The position numbers and the translations under genes were made by a program. This document shows positions 35,806 to 44,132 of a stretch of 64,000 bases of DNA, one piece after another (the stretch's first letter is position 1; every line of letters begins with the position of its first letter). The notes below the pieces were generated by a model. The model was not told where the DNA came from. It saw nothing but the letters and a program-made list of their open reading frames with translations, and did no database searches. Where the stretch lies: positions 1,200,301-1,264,300 of the forward strand of contig NZ_MQWC01000004.1 in NCBI RefSeq assembly GCF_002954405.1, read 5' to 3'. This stretch comes from Salinibacter sp. 10B (lineage in GTDB: Bacteria; Bacteroidota; Rhodothermia; Rhodothermales; Salinibacteraceae).

Positions 35806-36510
35806 ATGTCGTTCTCTCCGCCCCAGGATGTCTCACGGGCCCAGATTGAAGACCTCATCGGCCAGTCGGTCGAGGATCTTTCATTCTATCGGCGTGCCCT
35901 CACACACCGCTCTGTTCTTCGGGATCCTTCTGACCGCTCCCTGCGGTCCAACGAGCGTCTCGAATTTCTCGGGGATGCGCTCATTGACCTCGTGGTAAGC
36001 GAGGCCCTGTACCAGCAATTCCCCGAAAAGAACGAAGGGGAACTCACGCGACTGCGCGCCAAGCTTGTAAGTGGGTCGGCTCTCGCCCAGTACGCTCGCC
36101 GGATGGAATTGGGCCTGCATGTGCTGATGAGCGAGAACGCAGCCCAAACCGAGGGACGCGACAATCCAAACATTCTTGCGGACGCGTTCGAGGCAATTGC
36201 CGGGGCCCTCTACCTGGATCAGGACTACGCTGCTGCCGCGCAGTTTGTCCACGAGCGTGCGCTAGAGCCCTTCGACTTGGAAGACGTGGCTGCCCAGGAC
36301 GAAAACTACAAGAGCCAATTGCTTGAACAGATGCAGGCCGAAGGACGTCCGCAACCGACCTACCGGGTAGTCCATGAAGAAGGCCCAAGCCACAACAAAA
36401 CCTTTACCGTCGAGACCGTCGTGGGCGATACGACCTACAAACAGGGCACTGCCGGAAGCAAGCAGCAGGCCGAGCAGGAGGCTGCCCGCCGAACGCTCGA
36501 GTACCTGTAG
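35806..36510 (+). CDS. rnc: Ribonuclease III
   Basis: This is a double-stranded-RNA endonuclease for rRNA and mRNA processing. The signature NERLEFLGDALIDLVV (residues near 45-60) supplies the metal-binding Glu and Asp. A second acidic cluster is DAFEAIAGALYLD. The C-terminal double-stranded-RNA-binding domain runs from about residue 165, with PTYRVVHEEGPSHNKTFTVE and AGSKQQAEQEAARRTL. The ATG at 35806 (MSFSPPQDVSRAQIEDL) was chosen over one at 35752, whose extra residues look non-coding. At 234 residues it is standard. Confidence 0.95.
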   Translation: MSFSPPQDVSRAQIEDLIGQSVEDLSFYRRALTHRSVLRDPSDRSLRSNERLEFLGDALIDLVVSEALYQQFPEKNEGELTRLRAKLVSGSALAQYARRMELGLHVLMSENAAQTEGRDNPNILADAFEAIAGALYLDQDYAAAAQFVHERALEPFDLEDVAAQDENYKSQLLEQMQAEGRPQPTYRVVHEEGPSHNKTFTVETVVGDTTYKQGTAGSKQQAEQEAARRTLEYL

Positions 36511-36854
36511 CTCGTCGCCTCAGCACCTCCCCCTTCTCCTGCTCGTTCTGGACAGAACCGGAGCATGAAAGGCAAATGAGCATCCGTCGCCCATTAGCCA
36601 CGGCCGGTGCGATTGAATCGGCTTGGAAGAGCTCCCAAAATGCTAGACACGATCCCCCTCGTTGCTCTGAATTGGATTCAGAGTCCATCCGACGATCGTT
36701 CTGACCTCCTCATTCGGCGAGAGGGACTCTGGCAATCTAGATGACCGAGATCAAGTCTGGACACCTCAGTTGCTGGGAATCTCTGTAGGATTACGAAATT
36801 AACCGCAGTACGATACTGCTTTCTTTGCATGTCTCCGTTCCTTCTCGTGAGGAT

Positions 36855-36884
36855 GTGCATTTTTGGCCGGATCCAAAAATGCAC
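36855..36884. repeat. Perfect 12-bp inverted repeat
   Basis: GTGCATTTTTGG (36855-36866) and CCAAAAATGCAC (36873-36884) are exactly complementary around CCGGAT. It is located inside the 36.5-37.3 kb gene-free region. Confidence 0.75.
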
Positions 36885-36935
36885 GAAAAAGATCGCGGCT
36901 GTGAAGAAAATGCCTGACCTCTACTTCGGTCACGC

Positions 36936-37000
36936 GGAAATTCTTCGAAACTCGCTCCTGGCAATCTGAAATTGCCTCGCTCAGACAGCGAAGAATTTCC
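36936..37000. repeat. Nested hairpin with 12-bp perfect outer stem
   Basis: GGAAATTCTTCG (36936-36947) pairs with CGAAGAATTTCC (36989-37000). Between them GGCAAT (36960-36965) pairs with ATTGCC (36971-36976), leaving two symmetrical internal loops that both contain CTCGCTC-like sequence. The organisation suggests a folded RNA or a palindromic element. Confidence 0.65.
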
Positions 37001-37319
37001 AGGGCGCGCTTCCTCCGAGAGGTCCGGGCGGCATTTTATTTAATGAGTCGCTACGCTCGTCTCTTCAAGGCCGGAAGAGTCTTTCTTTCCCTGGTGTCCC
37101 GCAAGAAGACTGCATCCGGCGTTTAATCTCATAAAGTCACACAGATTCCCTGGAGCGACGAAGGTGCAGTTTTCTGACGTATGGGAGGTGTTCAATAGCA
37201 CCACCCGTATTAGCACTCCAACCTGCAATTGCCTGGCCCCTCCTTGCTTTATTGATTTTCAATATGGGGCTTCCTAATGTACACGTCCTCCATCCTCCAC
37301 CACCCACTCTCTTCGAGTT

Positions 37320-38258
37320 ATGAGTTCGTCAATGGATCGTCGCGACTTCGCAAAAATCTCCGCCACGGCCTTCGCGGGACTCAGCCTTGCCCCTACGTTG
37401 GGCTTCAGCACGGGCCCAGCCGCCGAACACGCTCCCCTCTACAAAATCTCGCTGGCGCAATGGTCTCTGCATCGGCATTTGTTCGACGGGGACCTGGACA
37501 ACCTGGATTTTGCGCAAACGGCCCGGGAGGAGTTCGACATCGGCGCAGTCGAGTATGTTAACCAGTTCTTCATGGACAAGGCCACCGACCAGGGCTACCT
37601 GAAGAAGATGAAGAAGCGCGCTGCCGATGCGGGGGTCACGAACGTGCTCATTATGTGCGACGGGGAAGGAGCCCTTGGAGACGCCGATCCCGAAAAGCGG
37701 GCACAGGCCGTCGAGAATCATCACAAGTGGGTCGACGCCGCCAAATTCCTGGGATGCCACTCGATTCGCGTGAACGCTCGCAGCAGTGGAAGTTGGGAAG
37801 AGCAGAAAAAGCGCGCGGCTGAAGGGCTTCGACAGCTTACCGAGTACGCCGCCCCGAAAGACATCAGCGTGATTGTCGAAAATCATGGGGGCCTCTCTTC
37901 CAACGGGGAATGGCTAGCTGAGGTAATGGAGACGGTGGATCACGAGCACTGCGGGACACTTCCGGACTTCGGCAACTTTACGATCCGGGAGGGTGAGACG
38001 TACGACCGATACAAGGGCGTTCGCCAGCTCATGCCGTACGCGAAAGGCGTGAGTGCCAAAACCCACGAGTTCGACGACAGTGGGAACGAGGTGCACACCG
38101 ACTACGAGAAGATCATGAGCATCGTGCTCGACGCCGACTATCACGGGTACGTAGGCATCGAGTACGAGGGCGATCAGCTTGGGGAGTATGAGGGCATCCG
38201 GGCCACGAAAAAGCTCCTGACGCAAACCCGGAAACAGCTTCAAGCAAAATACGGATGA
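37320..38258 (+). CDS. Tat-exported sugar phosphate isomerase/epimerase-like TIM-barrel protein
   Basis: The N-terminus [20 protein letters not shown] has a twin-arginine signal (RRDFAK), so the folded protein is probably exported. An ATG at 37332 is an alternative start. The mature part fits the xylose-isomerase-like TIM-barrel (AP endonuclease 2) family: strands [48 protein letters not shown] and [17 protein letters not shown], with metal ligands expected at Glu, Asp and His in those strands. Such proteins act on sugars or inositols; the substrate is not evident. A strong hairpin follows the gene. Confidence 0.85.
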   Translation: MSSSMDRRDFAKISATAFAGLSLAPTLGFSTGPAAEHAPLYKISLAQWSLHRHLFDGDLDNLDFAQTAREEFDIGAVEYVNQFFMDKATDQGYLKKMKKRAADAGVTNVLIMCDGEGALGDADPEKRAQAVENHHKWVDAAKFLGCHSIRVNARSSGSWEEQKKRAAEGLRQLTEYAAPKDISVIVENHGGLSSNGEWLAEVMETVDHEHCGTLPDFGNFTIREGETYDRYKGVRQLMPYAKGVSAKTHEFDDSGNEVHTDYEKIMSIVLDADYHGYVGIEYEGDQLGEYEGIRATKKLLTQTRKQLQAKYG

Positions 38259-38296
38259 CCTCGGATCCGTCCCCCCGAGTGTACATGTGGAATAGT

Positions 38297-38329
38297 CTGA
38301 AGCGTCGTTGGACTCCAACGGCGCTTCGG
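38297..38329 (+). terminator. Hairpin after the TIM-barrel gene
   Basis: GAAGCGTCGTTGG (38299-38311) pairs with CCAACGGCGCTTC (38315-38327), 13 bp with one G-T and a 3-base loop; two more pairs extend it. There is no T-run. The core AGCGTCGTTG is shared with the hairpin at 24097-24125. Confidence 0.55.
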
Positions 38330-38423
38330 TATTTCCTGGGGACGTCCGCGTTGGCGTACGTCTCCCCACAGCGGATATGCCTACCGTCTTCTCTTTCTTT
38401 ATCCACCCACTGTCCCTGCCTCA

Positions 38424-39242
38424 ATGTCCTCCCTTTCTTCTGAACTCGACCTTGCTCTCAGGCTGGCCCGTACCGCTGAGGACGAGATCCTTCCCCGCTT
38501 TCGTACGGTCACCTCCACCCGCAAGCCGGACGGCACCGAGGTAACAGAAGCGGACCGGGAAGCGGAACGCTCCATGCGCGAGCACCTGGCCGAGGCCCGA
38601 CCCAATCACGCCGTACTTGGGGAGGAATTCGGCGACACCGGGCCGGACGACGCCCGATTCCAGTGGGTACTGGACCCCGTCGACGGCACGGCGGGCTTTA
38701 CAATTGGAGTCCCCCTCTTCGGTACGCTCGTCGCGCTACTCGAACGGGGAACGCCGGTGGTCGGGGTCATTCACTTTCCGGCGATCAATGAAACGGTCTA
38801 CGCCGCGCGAGATGAAGGCTGCTGGTTCCGTACCGAGGATGAGGAGATACAAGTGCAGGTGGACCCCGTCGATACAATTGGCGATGCCACCATCACCACC
38901 ACGGCTCTCCATAGCTCGGACGTCACGGCAACCGAGGACCAGACGCCCTATCGGGTCACCGCTCTCGTGCGGGAGGCAGGCAAATTCCGCTTCGTGACGG
39001 ATTGCCTCCAACATGCACTCGTGGCGCGTGGACGCACCCACGCAGCCGTCGACACGATCATGCATCCCTGGGATGTTGCCGCCCTCGTTCCGTGCGTTCG
39101 GGAAGCCGGCGGGGTGGCTGAGCCACTCGACGACTCGGCGGACGATGTGGTGTTCGGCGGCAGCCTCATCACGGCGGGAAGTAAGGCCCTGCTGGACGAC
39201 GTCCGCACTCTCCTCCAACCGACAGGCCCCGAATCAACCTGA
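38424..39242 (+). CDS. hisN: Inositol-monophosphatase-family phosphatase, probably histidinol-phosphatase
   Basis: This is a magnesium-dependent, lithium-sensitive-type phosphatase. Motifs are LGEEFG (metal Glu), WVLDPVDGTAGF (metal Asp pair and Gly-Thr) and MHPWDVAALVP (third metal site). The DGTxxF variant and the short length (272 residues) resemble HisN-type histidinol-phosphatases more than CysQ or SuhB, but no his genes are adjacent, so the substrate is inferred. The TIM-barrel gene lies upstream; about 440 gene-free bases follow. Confidence 0.78.
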   Translation: MSSLSSELDLALRLARTAEDEILPRFRTVTSTRKPDGTEVTEADREAERSMREHLAEARPNHAVLGEEFGDTGPDDARFQWVLDPVDGTAGFTIGVPLFGTLVALLERGTPVVGVIHFPAINETVYAARDEGCWFRTEDEEIQVQVDPVDTIGDATITTTALHSSDVTATEDQTPYRVTALVREAGKFRFVTDCLQHALVARGRTHAAVDTIMHPWDVAALVPCVREAGGVAEPLDDSADDVVFGGSLITAGSKALLDDVRTLLQPTGPEST

Positions 39243-39680
39243 TGTCGGGACGTGGAACCTTATGCCAATTCTCGTGGATCAGAATACCCTCTGCCAGGAA
39301 CTCTGAATTGATTTCGAGTGCCCACTTCAACCGGTGGAGATTCTGCCTCGGAGTGCGGGATGACGTCGTTCGCAACGATGGCGGTCTCTGTACGAACCGG
39401 AGTTCGGAAATGTACTGTCATCGTCAGTAGACGATACTATTTCGTCCTCCTCGGCCCCCGTCTACACTTCGCCCGCCGTGTACCGGACGACGCGGCGCCT
39501 GTCCTTCTCGCCATGGAAAATCGTTCAGCACGCGGGGCTGGACACGTTCCTTGGGAATCCCTGGACCGGATGATCGCTCCTTGATGGCCCTGTGGCTACA
39601 GCATCCCTCCCCACTCTCTTGATTCCGCCCCGTCGCCCCATCATCTTCATGCCCACCCATGTCCCTGCACATTTCCCCGA
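39243..39680. other. Intergenic region, no gene seen
   Basis: The 438 bases between the hisN-like gene and the MBL-fold gene show no supported coding frame. A small hairpin ATCGTC/GACGAT lies at 39420-39435. The promoter for the MBL gene should be here. Confidence 0.35.
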
Positions 39681-40613
39681 TTGATCATGCACCATCGCCT
39701 CGCAACGCTGGACTTGCACTTCCAAGATCGGGCCCACACCATCGCATCGTACCTTCTGCCCCACGATGACGGCGCGGCATTGGTCGAGACCGGCCCCGCC
39801 TCTACTGCTCCCATGTTGCAGGCCCAGTTGGCCGACCACGGCCTCACTCCGAACGACATCTCGGAGGTTCTTCTCACACACATCCACCTCGACCACGCGG
39901 GGGCTGCCGGCTGGCTGGCCGCCGAGCACGGCGCCACGATCTACGCACATCCGAAGGGTGCCCCCCACCTTGCCAATCCCGAACGACTGCTCCGCAGTGC
40001 GAGGCGAATCTATGGGGATGACATGGATCGCCTATGGGGCAAGACCCGACCGGTACCGGAGGAGCAACTTGCCGTGCTGGAAAACGGCGACACGCTGTCG
40101 ATTGGAGGCGTAGACGTGACGGCACTCGAAACGCCGGGCCACGCCTCCCACCACCATACCTATGCGGTGGGAGACGTGCTTTTCACCGGCGACGTGGGCG
40201 GCGTGCGGCTTCCCGGGAAGACGTACGTGGAGTTGCCGCTCGCCCCACCGGAGGTGCGTCTCGACCTCTGGCGAGAAAGCCTTCTCCGCATCCGGACAGC
40301 GGTTCAGCATCACGACATCACCCACCTCGCCCCCACGCACTTCGGCGTCTTTGACGACGTGACATCCCACCTCGATCGACTGTCGGCGGCTCTCGAGGCA
40401 GCCGATGCGTGGGTGGACCGAACCCTTCCGGAGGTCACGGACAATACCGACGCCTTGCAGGACGCCGTCTCTGCGTGGATGCGTGAGCAGGCCACAGCCA
40501 ATGGAATTGACGACGAGACGTGGGAGCTGTACGAGCTAGCGAACCCGAGCTGGATGGCGGCCCTTGGGCTACGGCGATACTGGAAGAAACACAAGGCCCC
40601 CTCTTCTTCCTGA
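39681..40613 (+). CDS. Metallo-beta-lactamase-fold hydrolase
   Basis: This protein has a glyoxalase-II-like dinuclear zinc hydrolase domain at residues 1-215. The metal motif is LTHIHLDHAGAAG, with later His in TPGHASHHHTY and Asp in FTGDVGG, and a third His in APTHFG. The C-terminal roughly 90 residues are helical and carry a Trp-rich end (WELYELANPSWMAALGLRRY), probably for substrate binding. A second ATG six bases downstream (39687) is also possible. The thioester or other substrate is unknown. It converges with yhbY. Confidence 0.88.
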   Translation: MIMHHRLATLDLHFQDRAHTIASYLLPHDDGAALVETGPASTAPMLQAQLADHGLTPNDISEVLLTHIHLDHAGAAGWLAAEHGATIYAHPKGAPHLANPERLLRSARRIYGDDMDRLWGKTRPVPEEQLAVLENGDTLSIGGVDVTALETPGHASHHHTYAVGDVLFTGDVGGVRLPGKTYVELPLAPPEVRLDLWRESLLRIRTAVQHHDITHLAPTHFGVFDDVTSHLDRLSAALEAADAWVDRTLPEVTDNTDALQDAVSAWMREQATANGIDDETWELYELANPSWMAALGLRRYWKKHKAPSSS

Positions 40614-40679
40614 TTCCGGACGTCGACGCCCGAAAACGACTCCTCCGCACCAGAGAACGCTCCGGCCCATCTGCTCGAT

Positions 40680-40997
40680 TTATTCTCCCCCCGCCTCCGG
40701 AAGCGAAATCTCAGGCTCGTCCGGGTGCGGACGATAGAGCAGGGCCGTACCGCCAATGGTACGCACCACGAGCACATCATCGAGCGCACCGGCGACGGCT
40801 TCGGCCAGGTCTCGCACGTCGCGCGGGGCATTGTCAAGCACACGAATGGTCACAAGCTCTCTCGTGTTGAAAGCCTCGGCAATGGCCTGCTCCACTGCCT
40901 CGGTCAACCCCTCTTTTCCAATGTGAATAAGAGGGTCCTGCCCATGCGCAAGAGAACGGAGGTGAGCACGTTGACGGGAGGTGAGTCGGTCGGGCAT
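40680..40997 (-). CDS. yhbY: YhbY / CRM-domain RNA-binding protein
   Basis: This 105-residue protein is a single CRM (CRS1-YhbY) domain. It begins LTSRQRAHLRSLAHGQDPLIHIGKEGLTE, whose Gly-Lys-x-Gly loop is the RNA-binding signature, and ends with VVRTIGGTALLYRP. In E. coli YhbY associates with 50S precursor particles, so a part in ribosome assembly is expected. It ends 67 bases from the converging MBL gene. Confidence 0.93.
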   Translation of the reverse strand: MPDRLTSRQRAHLRSLAHGQDPLIHIGKEGLTEAVEQAIAEAFNTRELVTIRVLDNAPRDVRDLAEAVAGALDDVLVVRTIGGTALLYRPHPDEPEISLPEAGGE

Positions 40998-41096
40998 GGC
41001 AGTTGGTGCAATTGCGCAGAAGAACGGACGGCCTCAACGGGTCGCTGCGGCGTACGTGCCGCGTTCGCGGGAAGATGCGAGGGCTCCAACACAATT

Positions 41097-42320
41097 TCAC
41101 GTGTCCGCAAATTGAATGACGCCCCACCGCCCGTTGATTAACCAATCAGGGTCTTCGGCGTTGAGACGATCGACCTGCGCCTGGTTCAACCCGGAAGCGA
41201 CTTCGGCTTTGAGGGTGCGAAGGGCCAGCAGCGGCGCCGGAAAATAGGACACGACCTCCTCGAATGGCGTCGTATAGCTCCAGTGCCGGTCTCCCATCAG
41301 CCGCCGGTAGTTGGCGTCCCCCTTACTGATGAGGAGATCCGTGCGCGCAAGTTCGGCGTGCACGTTCGTCGGAAAGTCGCGGGCCGGAAGGGGCGAGGTC
41401 CAGGCATAGGCGTCGTGGAGTCGAAGGTGCCCCTCTCGAAGGGCAGTCCGTAGCCGACCGGCAAGGGCCTGGGTGGCCGGGTGGTCCTCCCTCCCAAGTC
41501 GGGTGAGGGTTGCGTGCACGTCCCGAATTGTCGCATCGGATACGAACGTGGGGTGAGCCTTGAGGTGAAGCACGAGTGGATGGGCGAGGCCGGCGGACAG
41601 AAGCCCGTCGATCATAGCAAGATCGGTGACCAGCTCAAACCCTGCATTGTCCGCCCACACGTCGATGCGCGCCGGGCGGTCGAAGGTCTCCAGATGATCG
41701 AGGGCCGCGGCTGTATCGTCGGCCAACGTGTGCTCCCTCTCCTGCCCTGTCCCTATATGATCCGGGCCCTCTGCATCGGCCGCCCACATGCTGAGATCCG
41801 CCTGATTCCCCCAGAGGGCCGTCCGCACAAGGCGGACGAGTTCCTCACGACCCGTCCCTGCCGACAGCGCCTCGGCTCGCCCCTGGGCTAGTGTGCGAAT
41901 GGCATCGAGAGACGCCGTGTAGCCCTGCTCCTTCTGTCGCGTGAACGGATCGGACCATCTCCCGGGACCAGACTGAAAGTACCCAGTGGCTTCCATGATG
42001 CGGCGGTAGAAGTACGTTTCGCCAAAGAACCACGGGACCTCCAGCCACGACTGTCCCTCGTAGGGCGCAATTCGCTCGTTCCAGAGCGTCTCATCGGGGG
42101 CTCCTGGATCGTCCAGCCGCCGGATGGGGCCCTCTGGAATCTCGTCGATCAGGGCCTGGATCCGGTCGGTGATGCTGGCCGGAGCGTCATTTTCATCAAT
42201 GACCCGACGCGCGATGCGCGGCCATCGGACAGTAATGGTATGATGAGCAAAAGAGTCTGCGTCCGTGCCTCGAAGGGGCGGGGGACGATCGTTATCAGTC
42301 GACAGGCGATTCACGAGCAC
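41097..42320 (-). CDS. ARMT1-like (DUF89) damage-control phosphatase
   Basis: This 407-residue protein fits the DUF89/ARMT1 family, metal-dependent phosphatases that remove damaged or excess phospho-metabolites; eukaryotic ARMT1 was also reported as a methyltransferase. Visible markers are WGNQADLSM, DNAGFELVTDL (metal Asp and Asn) and SKGDANYRRLMGDRHW (KGDANYR being the hallmark), with an all-helical N-terminal cap containing VPWFFGETYFYRRI. The arrangement resembles the large subfamily III common in eukaryotes. The exact substrate is not deducible. Confidence 0.85.
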   Translation of the reverse strand: MLVNRLSTDNDRPPPLRGTDADSFAHHTITVRWPRIARRVIDENDAPASITDRIQALIDEIPEGPIRRLDDPGAPDETLWNERIAPYEGQSWLEVPWFFGETYFYRRIMEATGYFQSGPGRWSDPFTRQKEQGYTASLDAIRTLAQGRAEALSAGTGREELVRLVRTALWGNQADLSMWAADAEGPDHIGTGQEREHTLADDTAAALDHLETFDRPARIDVWADNAGFELVTDLAMIDGLLSAGLAHPLVLHLKAHPTFVSDATIRDVHATLTRLGREDHPATQALAGRLRTALREGHLRLHDAYAWTSPLPARDFPTNVHAELARTDLLISKGDANYRRLMGDRHWSYTTPFEEVVSYFPAPLLALRTLKAEVASGLNQAQVDRLNAEDPDWLINGRWGVIQFADT

Positions 42321-42487
42321 GGAACGATCTGAGAAAAAGCATCGGGACGGCTCCCGTAACGCTCCTGTGCGCTTGGGCGTTCATGTTCAAAGTCAAAGAT
42401 TGCAGTTGTTTCCACCGCGTGTGCAACCAAACAGGTCGTTGGGGGGCGTCTCCGACCGGATCTGGGCGACGTGGCTCCCCAAATGCT

Positions 42488-42760
42488 CTACGGCGTTGCC
42501 CCGGGCTGATGTGCCTCTTCTTTCGCCTTCTGCTCCTCCTGTTCAATCCTCACGATGTGATCCAATCGAATAGTCGTTCCCCCATCGAGGCGAATATACT
42601 CAGCCGTGCCTTCCGTGTATAGATCGCTAATCCGCCCGGCCTGCTCAACGCACTCATCGCCCGTCTCGACAATCAGCCGACAGGGCGTGCCCCGCATCAT
42701 GCGAAGCCCCAGTTCGTCGTAGAACCGGCACTCAACTGGTTGATAAGCCGCATCGGACAT
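42488..42760 (-). CDS. rof: Rof (Rho-binding antiterminator)-like protein
   Basis: This protein of about 90 residues has the pattern of YaeO/Rof: an opening YQPVECRFYDELGL, a Lys/Arg-poor beta-barrel, and the ending EYIRLDGGTTIRLDHIVRIE, closely parallel to E. coli Rof. Rof binds Rho and inhibits its RNA loading. A Met one codon upstream (42763) is equally possible. It lies 72 bases after the EF-hand gene on the same strand and may be co-transcribed. The similarity is by pattern, so the activity is a prediction. Confidence 0.7.
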   Translation of the reverse strand: MSDAAYQPVECRFYDELGLRMMRGTPCRLIVETGDECVEQAGRISDLYTEGTAEYIRLDGGTTIRLDHIVRIEQEEQKAKEEAHQPGATP

Positions 42761-42831
42761 CACAGAGACGGTCTCTATCCTTTGGGACCCGATCGGAGAC
42801 TCGGCCCCTCCAGCCTCCCAGAAGCATCACC

Positions 42832-43404
42832 TCAGAGCTGCTCCACCTCCTCCGGCAACTCGCCATACAGCACATTGCCGGGCGCCGATGGATCATTTGA
42901 GAGGTAAAACTCGGTAGTGGCTTCCGCCAAATCCGCCTCCGTGAGGTACCCATCGTCGTCCCGATCGAGACGGCGAAACACCGCTTCGTCCGCCTCCACA
43001 TCCCAGGCCGCAAGCCAGTTCAGAAACTCCTCCTCGGTGATGCGCCCGGATCCCGTTCGGTCGATGGCTCGGAAGGTGTACCGGGCCGCTTTCTGCAAGT
43101 TTGAAATCGACTGGCGATCGCTCCCCATGCTCACCGCGACCTTAAAGCGGGCCCAATACATCCGCCACTCCTCCCGCGTGATCTGCCCATCATCGTTTTC
43201 GTCCGCAAGGGTCGAGAGATGCTGCCACCACTGCATCACGCGCCGACGCAGTTGTGCCCGTTCCTCGCCGTCGGACACGTCGAGGCTCTCTGCCAGCCGA
43301 TCGGCTCGCTCTCGAAAGTCCGCAGCCTCAATGACCCCGTTGTCGTCTTCGTCAATGAGATCGAAGTAGTAGGCCGCCTTTCGTCGCTGTAGATCGCCAA
43401 GCAT
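42832..43404 (-). CDS. Calerythrin-like EF-hand calcium-binding protein (copy 2)
   Basis: This is a paralogue of the protein at 11359-11955: both start ML(S/G)DLxxRKAxYYFDLIDED and end with SxDPxAPGNxLYG. All four loops here are canonical or nearly so: DEDDNGVIEAAD, DENDDGQITREE, DRTGSGRITEEE and DRDDDGYLTEAD, so this copy keeps more acidic ligands than copy 1. It is 190 residues, cytoplasmic, with no membrane segment. The start at 43404 is set by comparison with copy 1. It probably heads a two-gene unit with rof. Confidence 0.88.
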   Translation of the reverse strand: MLGDLQRRKAAYYFDLIDEDDNGVIEAADFRERADRLAESLDVSDGEERAQLRRRVMQWWQHLSTLADENDDGQITREEWRMYWARFKVAVSMGSDRQSISNLQKAARYTFRAIDRTGSGRITEEEFLNWLAAWDVEADEAVFRRLDRDDDGYLTEADLAEATTEFYLSNDPSAPGNVLYGELPEEVEQL

Positions 43405-43704
43405 GAATAGGGTCCGATGTGCGTGAGAACCGACGAAATTGAGAATTGGACTACCGGAAAATGGACAGAAAAGAAGATGTAGGGCGAAAAACGGAGTTCT
43501 GAGCCGCGGAGTTTCTTTTTCAATTCTGAGAGGACGTTCGCCCCCGCTGTCCCATACTGCAACTCGATCCGCAAATGTGCGACTGCTGCAACAATTCGCG
43601 TCCCACCGGATCGGCAGCGGAACCGGTTTCGTAACGTGAGCACGAATTGTCAAAGGGCTCGACTGGCTCTCTCCATTGTCTCACCGACGAACCGCTCCCG
43701 TTTC
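43405..43704. other. Divergent promoter region, no gene seen
   Basis: This 300-base gap lies between the minus-strand EF-hand gene and the plus-strand small membrane protein genes. I see no stable hairpin or coding frame; it should carry both promoters. Confidence 0.3.
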
Positions 43705-43875
43705 ATGTCGAACAGCAAAGGGTGGATTTTTGCCGCCGGCGTATTGGCGCTTGCCCTCTCTCTTTATCTTTGGTTCAGCGGCAGCAAGCAGGCCGGCATT
43801 TTTGTAGGACTCTGGGTACCGTCGCTATGGATCCTCGCTGATCTCGTTGAGAAAACCGAGGTTATGTCCGAATGA
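43705..43875 (+). CDS. Small membrane protein (56 aa)
   Basis: This is a two-helix membrane protein: WIFAAGVLALALSLYLWF and IFVGLWVPSLWILADLVE, with a Gly-Ser-Lys turn between. An upstream in-frame codon at 43636 would add 23 residues that look non-coding. The stop overlaps the next ATG (ATGAATG), so the two are coupled. I recognise no family; similar short proteins often sit in membrane complexes. Confidence 0.6.
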   Translation: MSNSKGWIFAAGVLALALSLYLWFSGSKQAGIFVGLWVPSLWILADLVEKTEVMSE

Positions 43876-44111
43876 ATGTTCTCGTCGAGTACTTTGGGCT
43901 CCTCATTTTTGCGTTTGTCGTACTCGTCGGCGGCCTCGTAGCCCTCCCTGAGATGACGGCTGCCCCCCAAACGTCCGTTCGTGAAATTCTGGGGCTTGGC
44001 CTGGCCTTTATCGTCATCGCGGGAGGCTTTTCGTGGTACTACTTTGCCACCACTCCCCAAGATGTCGCCGGAGGCGAGCCGCCCTCCTCTCGACAGGCGC
44101 CTCGCCAGTAG
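43872..44111 (+). CDS. Small membrane protein (79 aa)
   Basis: Two hydrophobic segments, EYFGLLIFAFVVLVGGLVAL and EILGLGLAFIVIAGGFSWYYF, are followed by a polar Pro/Ser/Arg tail. It overlaps the preceding small gene by four bases. Translation coupling and the alternation of two-helix proteins suggest that they act together, but the function is unknown. Confidence 0.6.
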   Translation: MNVLVEYFGLLIFAFVVLVGGLVALPEMTAAPQTSVREILGLGLAFIVIAGGFSWYYFATTPQDVAGGEPPSSRQAPRQ

Positions 44112-44132
44112 CCTCCGTCTTTTCTGCCACAC

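Larger units (their letters stand above)
36511..37319. other. 809-base gene-free region with three perfect hairpins
   Basis: It is AT-richer than its surroundings and has no frame I can support. Structures are CTCTGAAT/ATTCAGAG (36665-36683); GTGCATTTTTGG/CCAAAAATGCAC (36855-36884, 12 bp, 6-base loop); and a nested pair, GGAAATTCTTCG/CGAAGAATTTCC (36936-37000), enclosing GGCAAT/ATTGCC. It could be a decayed mobile element or one or more structured RNAs. The promoter of the downstream sugar isomerase gene should lie near its right end. Confidence 0.5.

Noticed and set aside
39169-39375. Minus-strand frame over the hisN end with NSEFLAEGILIHENWHKVP
   Set aside because: It overlaps hisN, is short, lacks any recognised family and is most likely a shadow frame.
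30700-41770. Shared stretch around TATGATCCGGGCC near 30710 and 41755
   Set aside because: Both encode the tripeptide-like GPDHI in unrelated proteins (kinase TPR region and ARMT1-like); I see no extended homology and treat it as coincidence.
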